Source: Comamonadaceae bacterium
GTDB taxonomy: Bacteria > Pseudomonadota > Gammaproteobacteria > Burkholderiales > Burkholderiaceae_C
Direction of reading: 5' to 3'
DNA: 64,000 bases
Assembly (NCBI GenBank): GCA_947476285.1
Contig: CANJPU010000013.1
Location: 1-64,000 of the forward strand
Part shown: piece by piece, positions 39,358 to 47,818 of the stretch
How positions within the stretch are numbered: position 1 is the stretch's first letter
Layout: every line of letters starts with the position of its first letter
Notes under the pieces: model-generated
The model's database searches: none
Seen by the model: the letters and a program-made list of their open reading frames with translations, nothing else
What the model was told of the DNA's origin: nothing
Made by a program: the position numbers and the translations under genes

Positions 39358-42300
39358 TCAGCTTTGGCGAAGATCCAGCGTGAAAGGAAATTCTTTGCTA
39401 CCCGCCACATTGACGCTCGCCTGTGGTATGTGCACGGCGCCCGGCGTGTGGCCCATGCGGAAGAATCGCGCCAGTCGGCGGCTCTCGGCCTCATAGGAGT
39501 TGACCGGAAAGCCTTCGTAGTTGCGCCCGCCCGGATGGGCCACATGGTATTGGCAGCCGCCCAGTGAGCGCTTCATCCAGGTGTCGACGATGTCGAACAC
39601 CAGTGGCACATGCACGCCGATGGTGGGGTGCAGGGCAGATGGCGGCGCCCATGCCTTGTAGCGCACACCGGCCACAAACTCGCCCGCAGTGCCTGCGCTT
39701 TGCAGGGGCAGCGCGCGGCCATTGACGGTGATCACATGGCGGCTCTCATTGAGCCCGGTGACGCGCACCTCGATGCGCTCCAGCGATGAGTCAACATAGC
39801 GCACCGTGCCGCCCGCAGAGCCTTCCTCGCCCATCACATGCCAGGGTTCCAGCGCATTGCGCAGCGTGAGCTCGATGCCCATCGAATCGACTTGGCCGAC
39901 CAAGGGAAAGCGAAACTCGAAATGCGGCGCGAACCAGGCTTCATCGAATGCATAGCCGGCCTGGCGCATCTCTGTCAGCACGTCATTGAAATCCATCCGC
40001 ACAAAGCTGGGCAGGAGGAAGCGATCATGCAACTGTGTGCCCCAGCGCGTCACATTGGCGCGATAAGGCTGTTTCCAGAAGCGAGCCACCAGCGCACGAA
40101 TCAGCAACTGCTGCGCGATGCTCATGCGCGCATGCGGCGGCATCTCGAAGGCGCGCAACTCCAGCAGGCCCAGGCGGCCGGTGCTGCTGTCGGGCGAGTA
40201 GAGTTTGTCGATGCAAAATTCACTGCGGTGTGTGTTGCCGGTGACGTCAACCAGCACATTGCGCAGCGTGCGGTCCACAATCCACGGCGGCATTTCTTCG
40301 CCATGCTTCTCGCGACTGTGCTCGATCTCGCGCATTGCAATTTCCAGCTCGTACAACTGGTCATTGCGCGCCTCATCGACGCGCGGCGCCTGGCTGGTGG
40401 GGCCGATGAACATGCCCGAGAAAAGATAACTCAGCGATGGATGGTTGTGCCAGTACAGCAGCAGGCTGGCCAAGAGTTCGGGCTTGCGCAGGAAGGGTGA
40501 GTCAGTGGGTGTTGCGCCGCCCAGCACAAAGTGATTGCCCCCGCCGGTGCCGGTGTGGCGCCCGTCTGTCATGAATTTTTCCGCCGACAAGCGCGTCTCA
40601 AATGCGGCCTGATAGAGAAACTCGGTGTGCTGCACCAGTTCGCCCCAGTTGTGGGCCGGATGAATATTGACCTCGATCACGCCGGGATCGGGTGTGACCT
40701 GCAGGAGCTTCAGCCGGGTATCGCGCGGCGGTGGATAGCCTTCGAGAACGATTTTCACGCCCAGCGATTGGGCCGTTGCTTCGATCGCAGCCAGCAAATC
40801 GAGATAGTCTTCCACCCGGGCCAAGGGCGGCATGAAGACATAGAGCAGGCTGCTCTTGGCGCCGGTCTGTTCCGCCTTGGGCCCGCTTGCGCGGCGCGGA
40901 TCGCGCGCCTCCACACACAGCGCGGTGCGTGAGAGCCCCTTGGCTGATTCACGCAGGCGCGGCGCAACCTGCGCTGCTTCAGGCGTGACGGGTGCGCTGA
41001 CGCCAGGGCTGAGCGCATAGCGCGCCTGAAGGGTCTCTGGCTCGGGCAGGCTGTCGCGCGGTGCAGTCGGGTCGCGCTCGATCAGGTAGGGCAGGTCGGT
41101 GGGCTTGGCCCAGGGCAGGGAATCGAGCGGCAGGCGCAAGCCCATGGGCGAGTCGCCGGGGGTTAGCAGGAGGCGATCTTCGCGTAGAAACCAGGGTTGG
41201 GTTCGCCATGCGGGGCCGTCGGGCTCGTCCTCATCGCGCGGCTGCAGCGGCAGCACGTAGCCAACCTCGGCTTCAAGCTTTTGCTCGAACACGCGGCGCA
41301 GGCGAACGCGCTCCATCTCGTCGTCCAGGTGCGAATCGAAAGCGTCCACATTGACCGGCAGACGGCGCTGGCGCCACTGGTAGTAAAAGCTGTCCTCATA
41401 GCCGGGCCGGATGAATTGGTCAGTCAGGCCCAGGCGCTTGGCGAGTGTGCAGATGAATCGCTTCGCGTCATCGCTGGTGTAGTGGGCGCTCTCGCGCTCA
41501 TCGGCGAACAAGGCAGGGTTGACCCAGGCCGGTTGGCCGTCGGTGCGCCAGTAGATTGACAAGGCCCAGCGCGGCAACTGCTCGCCCGGATACCACTTGC
41601 CTTGGCCGAAATGAAGAAAGCCGCCGCGGCCGTATTCGTCGCGCAGCTTGTGCACCAGCTCGGTGGCGTATGCGCGCTTGGTCGGGCCCAGGGCGTCGGT
41701 GTTCCACTCAGCCGCGTCGCGATCTTGCGTGGCGACGAAGGTGGGCTCACCGCCCATGGTGAGGCGCACATCGCCGGCCTTCAATTCGCGGTCCACAGCT
41801 TCGCCCAGTGCCAGCACCTGTGCCCACTGCGCTTCGGTGTAGGGCTTGGTCACGCGCGGTGATTCATGGATGCGGGTGACCTGCATCTGGTGGTCAAACT
41901 CGACCTTGGCATCGTCCACCACGCCTTCGATCGGCGCAGCGCCCGAGGGCTGCGGCGTGCAGGCCAGTGGCACGTGTCCCTCGCCAGCCAGCAGGCCGGA
42001 GGTCGGGTCCAGGCCCACCCATCCGGCGCCGGGCAGATACACCTCGCACCAGGCATGCAGATCGGTGAAATCGACCGTGGTGCCGCTGGGGCCGTCCAGG
42101 GCTTTCACGTCGGGGGTGAGCTGGATCAGGTAGCCCGAGACAAAGCGCGCGGCCAGACCGCAATGGCGCAGAAGCTGCACCAGCAGCCAGCCGGAATCGC
42201 GGCAGGAGCCGCTGGCTTGCTCTAACGTTTGCTCGGGCGTCTGCACGCCGGGCTCCATGCGGATGAGGTACTTGATGTCATGCTGCAGCTTCTGGTTGAT

Positions 42301-42741
42301 GCCCACCAGAAAGTCGATGGTGGCCACAGGCGTGCGATCAATCGTGTCCAGGTAGGCCTTGAGGCGTGGCGTGAGCGGCAGGGCAGCAAGGTAGGGCGCC
42401 AGTTCCTGAGCCACCAAGGCTTCGTACTTGAACGGAAATTTCTCGGCGCTGGGTTCAAGAAAAAAATCGAATGGGTTGTACACCGCCATCTCGACCACCA
42501 GGTCGACCGTGACCTTGAACTCAGTGGTCTTGTCCGGAAACACCAGTCGGGCCTGGTAGTTGGCAAACGGGTCTTGCTGCCAGTTGATGAAATGCTTGGC
42601 CGGCTCGATCTTGAGCGAGTAGGACACCACGTGGCTGCGCGAATGAGGCGCCGGACGCAGCCGGATGACCTGAGGCCCCAACTGCACAGGACGGTCATAC
42701 TTGTAATGGGTGACGTGATGGAGTGCGGCATGTATCGACAT
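39358..42741 (-). CDS. Transglutaminase-DUF2126 fusion protein
   Basis: The 1127-residue protein begins with a transglutaminase module (about 1-290): Cys180 in GSCRDSGWLLVQLL, His in TDLHAWCEVYLPG and Asp in GLDPTSG. The DUF2126 (COG4196) region follows, starting near 320 with KAGDVRLTMGGEPTFVATQD and running to the end with many conserved acidic and His residues (GGNHFVLGGATPTDSPFLRK). DUF2126 is related to glutamine-synthetase-like folds in published predictions; its reaction is unknown. Large size and tight conservation suggest an enzyme. Confidence 0.88.
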   Translation of the reverse strand: MSIHAALHHVTHYKYDRPVQLGPQVIRLRPAPHSRSHVVSYSLKIEPAKHFINWQQDPFANYQARLVFPDKTTEFKVTVDLVVEMAVYNPFDFFLEPSAEKFPFKYEALVAQELAPYLAALPLTPRLKAYLDTIDRTPVATIDFLVGINQKLQHDIKYLIRMEPGVQTPEQTLEQASGSCRDSGWLLVQLLRHCGLAARFVSGYLIQLTPDVKALDGPSGTTVDFTDLHAWCEVYLPGAGWVGLDPTSGLLAGEGHVPLACTPQPSGAAPIEGVVDDAKVEFDHQMQVTRIHESPRVTKPYTEAQWAQVLALGEAVDRELKAGDVRLTMGGEPTFVATQDRDAAEWNTDALGPTKRAYATELVHKLRDEYGRGGFLHFGQGKWYPGEQLPRWALSIYWRTDGQPAWVNPALFADERESAHYTSDDAKRFICTLAKRLGLTDQFIRPGYEDSFYYQWRQRRLPVNVDAFDSHLDDEMERVRLRRVFEQKLEAEVGYVLPLQPRDEDEPDGPAWRTQPWFLREDRLLLTPGDSPMGLRLPLDSLPWAKPTDLPYLIERDPTAPRDSLPEPETLQARYALSPGVSAPVTPEAAQVAPRLRESAKGLSRTALCVEARDPRRASGPKAEQTGAKSSLLYVFMPPLARVEDYLDLLAAIEATAQSLGVKIVLEGYPPPRDTRLKLLQVTPDPGVIEVNIHPAHNWGELVQHTEFLYQAAFETRLSAEKFMTDGRHTGTGGGNHFVLGGATPTDSPFLRKPELLASLLLYWHNHPSLSYLFSGMFIGPTSQAPRVDEARNDQLYELEIAMREIEHSREKHGEEMPPWIVDRTLRNVLVDVTGNTHRSEFCIDKLYSPDSSTGRLGLLELRAFEMPPHARMSIAQQLLIRALVARFWKQPYRANVTRWGTQLHDRFLLPSFVRMDFNDVLTEMRQAGYAFDEAWFAPHFEFRFPLVGQVDSMGIELTLRNALEPWHVMGEEGSAGGTVRYVDSSLERIEVRVTGLNESRHVITVNGRALPLQSAGTAGEFVAGVRYKAWAPPSALHPTIGVHVPLVFDIVDTWMKRSLGGCQYHVAHPGGRNYEGFPVNSYEAESRRLARFFRMGHTPGAVHIPQASVNVAGSKEFPFTLDLRQS

Positions 42742-42808
42742 GGGCGGATACTAGCAATTACGGGGCCTGATCCTGACAAATCGCCAACTTGAGCCCAGTG
42801 CGGGGCCA

Positions 42809-45301
42809 ATGGCCGGGTCTGCTTGGTTATGCTGCGCGGCTCGAACGGCGCAGATGCATCACAACAAAAAATGGACTGGGGGAGGGTGGCTGGTGCCCGT
42901 GCTCTTGGGCACTGTGCTGGGCATCGCCCTGCAATTGCAGCAGCCTCGATTGTGGTCACTGGGTCATTACCTTTGGATTGTTGGGGCTGGCCTTGGCTTG
43001 CTGGCCGTGCGCTGGCGCTGCTGGCGCCTTGCCGCTTTGGCGCTGATTGCCGCCGCACTGCTGGGCTTTGGCCTGACGGGGCTGCGCGCAGCGCAGTTCG
43101 CTGAGCAGGCACTTGCAGCGCAGCTCGAAGGCCGTGACATCCGCATCACTGGCATGGTCAGCGCGATGCCTCAGCGCAACGAAGCGGGGATTCGTTTTCG
43201 ATTCAAGGTGGACTCAGCCGAAATGGACGGGCAGGCCTTGCACCTGCTGCGGCATGTCTATCTGGGCTGGTGGGGCGCATCCGGTGCGCAAGACGCAGCG
43301 CCGAATGTGCGCCCCGGAGAACGCTGGAGCTTCAGCGTGCGCTTGCGCGCACCGCATGGCAACAGCAATCCGCATGGTTTCGACTACGAGCTCTGGCTGT
43401 GGGAGCAAGGTATTCAAGCCACAGGCTATGTGCGCGCCGGGCCGCGTGATCTACCGCCCCAACGCTTGCAGGACACCTGGCAGCATCCGGTGGAGCAGGC
43501 ACGCCATGCGGTGCGCGCGCGCATTCTCGCGTATGTCGAGAACGCCAAGTCAGCGGGGCTGCTGGCGGCTTTGGTCGTGGGCGACCAGAACGCCATCGAC
43601 AAGACCGATTGGGACATCTTCAGGGCCACCGGTGTCGCGCACTTGATGAGTATCTCGGGCTTGCATGTGACCATGTTCGCCTGGGCCGCCGCTGCGCTGG
43701 TGGGCTGGCTGTGGCGGCGCAGCGCGCGCCTGTGCATGGCATGCCCTACGCAGCACGCTGCCCTGATCGGTGGCATTGCATTGGCCGCAGGCTATGCGCT
43801 CTTCAGTGGCTGGGGTGTGCCTTCGCAGCGGACCATCTGGATGCTGGCCACCGTGGGGCTCTTGCGACTGTGGGGGCGGCGCTGGCCATGGCCGCCGGTG
43901 TGGCTGCTGGCCTGCGCGGTGGTCAGTTGCATTGATCCCTGGGCTTTACTGCAGGCGGGCTTCTGGCTGAGCTTTGTGGCGGTGGGCGTGCTCTTTGCCA
44001 CCGATCCGGGTGGCGGTACCCATGCAGCCGAGGCGGACGACGGGGTCGGCGCGCGCGTGCCCCGCTTCATCAAGGCGGCACGCGCGATGATGCATGAGCA
44101 GTGGGTGGTGACGGTGGCCCTGACGCCTTTGTCGCTGTTGCTCTTTGGCCAGGTGTCTGTGATTGGACTGGTCGCCAATGCGATCGCGATTCCCTGGGTG
44201 ACGCTGGTGGTCACGCCACTGGCCATGGCCGGTGTCCTGCTCTCGCCGCTGTGGAGTGTGGCCTCATGGGCATTGCAGGCTTTGGGCATGTGCCTGCAAT
44301 GGCTGGCGGCGCTGCCCTGGTCTAGCGTGTCGGTGCCGGCCGCTCCCTTGTGGGCGGGGGTGCTGGGTGTCATCGGCGGGCTTCTGGTGGCGCTGCGCCT
44401 GCCCTGGCATGCGCGGCTGCTGGGCCTGCCGCTGCTGCTGCCGGTCTTGTTCTGGCAAGTGCAACGGCCGGCGCCGGGCGAGTTTGAGTTGATCGCTGCC
44501 GACATCGGCCAGGGCAACGCAGTGATCGTGCGCACGGCGCGTCACACGGTTTTGTATGACAGCGGCCCGCGCTATGGCACCGACAGTGATGCTGGCAGCC
44601 GCGTTCTGGTTCCACTGCTGCGCGCTCTGGATGAGCGCCTTGACATGCTGATGCTGAGCCACCGCGACATCGACCACACCGGCGGCGCGGCTGCAGTGCT
44701 GGCGATGCAGCCCACCGCCGCACTGACGGGCTCGCTGGAGGATGCTCATGAGCTGCGGGCCATGGGCACCTCCACCCGCTGTCAGGCTGGCCAGAGCTGG
44801 AGTTGGGACGGCGTGCGCTTTGAGGTGCTGCACCCGCAGGCTGCAGACTACGACCAGAAGGCCAGGTCCAACGCGATGAGCTGCGTGCTGCGTATCTCCA
44901 CCGCCACACGGTCGGCGCTGCTGGCGGGCGACATTGAGCAGCCTCAGGAAGCGAGGCTGCTGGCGCAGGGCGTGCCACTTGCAGCCGATGTGCTGCTGGT
45001 ACCGCATCACGGAAGCAAGACCTCATCGAGCGAAGCGTTCCTGCGCGCGGTGCACCCCACAATCGCGCTGGTGCAAGCGGGCTACCGCAACCGATTCGGC
45101 CATCCGGCCGCGCCGGTGGTGGAGCGCTACCGCATGCTGGGCGTTCGGATGATTGACACGCCGCGCTGCGGGGCCGCAACATGGAACTCCGCACGTCCTG
45201 AGCAGGTGGATTGCCATCGCCAGTCGGCCCGGCGGTATTGGCGCCACCGTGCCGATGCGGCCGACATCACCGATGCCGGTGACCAAAAAGAGCTGCCGTG
45301 A
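42809..45301 (+). CDS. comEC: ComEC/Rec2 DNA uptake channel protein
   Basis: The 830-residue inner-membrane protein has an N-terminal soluble region, the competence domain with HLMSISGLHVTMFAWAAAAL, about ten membrane helices, and a C-terminal MBL-like domain (AADIGQGNAVIVRTARHTVL, LSHRDIDHTGGAAA, VPHHGSKTSSSE). It carries single-stranded DNA into the cytoplasm during transformation. A second start (MHHNKKW) lies 15 codons downstream; no strong ribosome site decides between them. Confidence 0.93.
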   Translation: MAGSAWLCCAARTAQMHHNKKWTGGGWLVPVLLGTVLGIALQLQQPRLWSLGHYLWIVGAGLGLLAVRWRCWRLAALALIAAALLGFGLTGLRAAQFAEQALAAQLEGRDIRITGMVSAMPQRNEAGIRFRFKVDSAEMDGQALHLLRHVYLGWWGASGAQDAAPNVRPGERWSFSVRLRAPHGNSNPHGFDYELWLWEQGIQATGYVRAGPRDLPPQRLQDTWQHPVEQARHAVRARILAYVENAKSAGLLAALVVGDQNAIDKTDWDIFRATGVAHLMSISGLHVTMFAWAAAALVGWLWRRSARLCMACPTQHAALIGGIALAAGYALFSGWGVPSQRTIWMLATVGLLRLWGRRWPWPPVWLLACAVVSCIDPWALLQAGFWLSFVAVGVLFATDPGGGTHAAEADDGVGARVPRFIKAARAMMHEQWVVTVALTPLSLLLFGQVSVIGLVANAIAIPWVTLVVTPLAMAGVLLSPLWSVASWALQALGMCLQWLAALPWSSVSVPAAPLWAGVLGVIGGLLVALRLPWHARLLGLPLLLPVLFWQVQRPAPGEFELIAADIGQGNAVIVRTARHTVLYDSGPRYGTDSDAGSRVLVPLLRALDERLDMLMLSHRDIDHTGGAAAVLAMQPTAALTGSLEDAHELRAMGTSTRCQAGQSWSWDGVRFEVLHPQAADYDQKARSNAMSCVLRISTATRSALLAGDIEQPQEARLLAQGVPLAADVLLVPHHGSKTSSSEAFLRAVHPTIALVQAGYRNRFGHPAAPVVERYRMLGVRMIDTPRCGAATWNSARPEQVDCHRQSARRYWRHRADAADITDAGDQKELP

Positions 45302-45310
45302 GTTTGATTA

Positions 45311-45338
45311 TTGAACAAGGCCCGGAACTTGCTATCCT
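45311..45338 (+). promoter_or_regulatory. Promoter of the unfused ATP-grasp/alpha-E operon
   Basis: TTGAAC (45311-45316) and TATCCT (45333-45338) are separated by 16 bp and lie 21 bp upstream of the ATP-grasp ATG, with GGAGA as the ribosome binding site. comEC ends at 45301, so the operon appears to have its own promoter. Confidence 0.5.
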
Positions 45339-45359
45339 GTGGCGTGGAGATTAGCCTTT

Positions 45360-46856
45360 ATGCATAAATTCGACGAGATGTGCAGCACCTTGCCTGGCGA
45401 TGGACAGCTTCAGTTCCAGAGCCAGTCGCAAGGTGGGCGCAGCCAGCTTCAAATCCAGGGAGTGCGCGACCACTACAAGGGGTACACGCAGTGGCTGGCG
45501 CGCCAGACGCAGGAGACCATGCGCGCGCGTCGCGAAGAAGCCGAGATGATCTTTCGCCGTGTGGGCATCACCTTTGCTGTCTATGGCGCCAAGGACGAAG
45601 AAGGCGCGGGCACTGAGCGTTTGATTCCGTTCGACCTGATTCCCCGCATCATTCCGGCCAATGAATGGGCCAGCATGGAAAAAGGCCTGGTGCAGCGTGT
45701 CACCGCGCTCAATCGCTTCTTGCACGACGTCTACCATGAGCAGGACATCATCAAGGCCGGCATCATCCCGGCCGAGCAAATACTGAACAACGAGCAGTTC
45801 CGCAAGGAAATGATGGGCGTGTATGTGCCGCACCGCATCTACTCTCACATCGCCGGCGTGGACATCGTGCGCGCGCCCAATGCCAAGGGCGAAGGCGAGT
45901 ACTACGTGCTCGAAGACAACCTGCGCGTGCCCAGCGGCGTGAGCTATATGCTGGAAGACCGCAAGATGATGATGCGGCTCTTTCCCGACCTGTTCAGTTC
46001 GCACCGGGTGGCGCCCGTCATGCACTACCCCGATTTGCTGCTGGAGACACTGCGCGCATCGGCCCAACCTGGCGCGCCCGACCCCACGGTGGTGGTGCTC
46101 ACCCCTGGCATGTACAACAGCGCCTACTTCGAGCACGCCTTCCTGGCCCAGCAGATGGGGGTGGAACTGGTCGAAGGACAGGACCTGTTCGTCAAAGATC
46201 GCTATGTCTACATGCGCACCACGCGTGGCCCCAAGCGGGTCGATGTGATCTACCGCCGCGTGGATGACGACTTCCTCGATCCATCGGTGTTCCGCCCCAC
46301 TTCCACCCTGGGCTGTGAAGGCCTGGTCGATGCCTACCGCGCGGGCAACGTGAGCATCTGCAATGCAATCGGCACCGGTGTGGCCGATGACAAATCCATC
46401 TACCCCTACGTGCCCAAGATGATCGAGTTCTACCTGGGCGAGAAACCGATCCTGAACAACGTGCCCACCTACATGTGCCGCAACAAGGACGACCTGGGCT
46501 ACACGCTGGCAAACCTGAAAGACCTGGTGGTCAAGGAAGTGCACGGTGCTGGCGGCTACGGCATGCTGGTGGGGCCGGCCGCCACGCAAGCGGAGATCGA
46601 AGACTTTCGCAAGGCCATCGTGGCCAACCCGGCGGGCTACATTGCGCAGCCCACGCTGTCGCTATCGACTTGCCCAACCTTCGTTGAAAGCGGCATTGCG
46701 CCGCGCCACATTGACTTGCGGCCCTTCGTGCTGTCTGGCAAAGAGGTGCAGATGGTGCCCGGTGGCCTGACACGCGTGGCCCTGAAGGAAGGCTCGCTGG
46801 TGGTCAACTCGTCCCAGGGTGGTGGCACCAAGGACACCTGGATACTGGAGGTTTGA
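45360..46856 (+). CDS. Circularly permuted ATP-grasp protein (stand-alone)
   Basis: The 498-residue COG2308-type protein shares with the fusion protein the motifs RIIPANEWASMEKGLVQRVT, VLTPGMYNSAYFEHAFLAQQ and HGAGGYGML. It probably ligates an amino compound to a carboxylate using ATP; substrates are unknown. The start has GGAGA nine bases upstream. The alpha-E gene begins 2 bp after its stop. Confidence 0.9.
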   Translation: MHKFDEMCSTLPGDGQLQFQSQSQGGRSQLQIQGVRDHYKGYTQWLARQTQETMRARREEAEMIFRRVGITFAVYGAKDEEGAGTERLIPFDLIPRIIPANEWASMEKGLVQRVTALNRFLHDVYHEQDIIKAGIIPAEQILNNEQFRKEMMGVYVPHRIYSHIAGVDIVRAPNAKGEGEYYVLEDNLRVPSGVSYMLEDRKMMMRLFPDLFSSHRVAPVMHYPDLLLETLRASAQPGAPDPTVVVLTPGMYNSAYFEHAFLAQQMGVELVEGQDLFVKDRYVYMRTTRGPKRVDVIYRRVDDDFLDPSVFRPTSTLGCEGLVDAYRAGNVSICNAIGTGVADDKSIYPYVPKMIEFYLGEKPILNNVPTYMCRNKDDLGYTLANLKDLVVKEVHGAGGYGMLVGPAATQAEIEDFRKAIVANPAGYIAQPTLSLSTCPTFVESGIAPRHIDLRPFVLSGKEVQMVPGGLTRVALKEGSLVVNSSQGGGTKDTWILEV

Positions 46857-46858
46857 AG

Positions 46859-47818
46859 ATGCTTTCACGAACAGCCGATCACCTCTTCTGGATGTCCCGC
46901 TACACCGAGCGGGCCGAGAACACCGCGCGCATGCTCGATGTGAATTACCAGACATCCCTGTTGCCACAATCGGCCGCAGTGGCCCAGGTGGGCTGGCAGG
47001 GCTTGCTCTCCATCAGCGAACTAATGCCCGCCTACACCGCCAAGCATGGCGAGGTGATTCCCCAGCAGGTGATGGAGTTCATGGTCAAGGATGAGAGCAA
47101 CCCCTCTTCCATCGTCTCTTGCCTGAAGGCTGCTCGCGAAAATGCACGTGCTGTGCGCGGCTCGCTCACCACTGAAGCCTGGGAGACTCAGAACCAGACT
47201 TGGCTGGAAGTCAATCGCATGCTCAAAGCCGGCGAGTTCGAGCGCGACCCGGCTCATTTCTTTGAGTGGGTGAAGTTCCGCTCGCACCTCTCGCGCGGCG
47301 TTACCGTGGGCACCATGCTGATGGACGAGGCGCTGTACTTCATGCGCCTGGGCACTTTCCTGGAGCGGGCGGACAACACCGCGCGACTGGTGGATGTGAA
47401 ATTCCACGCGGTGCAAAGCGATTTCTTCGGCGCGGCCAACGAGAAAGACCAGGAGTACGACTTCTACCACTGGAGCGCGATTTTGCGCAGCGTTTCGGGC
47501 TTTGAGATCTATCGCAAGGTTTACCGTGATGTGATCAAGCCAGAGCGGGTGGCCGATCTGCTTATTTTGCGTGCCGACATGCCGCGCTCCTTGCATGCCA
47601 GCCTCAATGAAGTGGTGAGCAATCTGGCCATGGTGGCCAACGACCAGTCATCCGAAACCCAGCGGCGCGCCGGCAAGCTGCGGGCAGACCTGCAGTACGG
47701 CGCGATTGACGAGATTTTGGCGACTGGCTTGCACGCCTTTCTCACCCAGTTTCTTGATCGAATCAACGAATTGGGCGTGCGCATCAGCCGCGACTTCCTC
47801 ATACCGGCGCAGGCTTGA
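46859..47818 (+). CDS. Alpha-E domain protein (stand-alone)
   Basis: The 319-residue all-helical COG2307-type protein begins MLSRTADHLFWMSRYTERAE, the family hallmark. GGAGG is placed seven bases upstream of the ATG, so that start is preferred to a TTG two codons earlier. It partners with the ATP-grasp protein encoded just before. Its role is unknown; a scaffold or second catalytic subunit is inferred from the constant association. Confidence 0.9.
   Translation: MLSRTADHLFWMSRYTERAENTARMLDVNYQTSLLPQSAAVAQVGWQGLLSISELMPAYTAKHGEVIPQQVMEFMVKDESNPSSIVSCLKAARENARAVRGSLTTEAWETQNQTWLEVNRMLKAGEFERDPAHFFEWVKFRSHLSRGVTVGTMLMDEALYFMRLGTFLERADNTARLVDVKFHAVQSDFFGAANEKDQEYDFYHWSAILRSVSGFEIYRKVYRDVIKPERVADLLILRADMPRSLHASLNEVVSNLAMVANDQSSETQRRAGKLRADLQYGAIDEILATGLHAFLTQFLDRINELGVRISRDFLIPAQA

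Noticed and set aside
45351-46589. 412-codon antisense frame opposite the ATP-grasp gene
   Set aside because: It mirrors the codon usage of the true gene and contains no recognisable motif.
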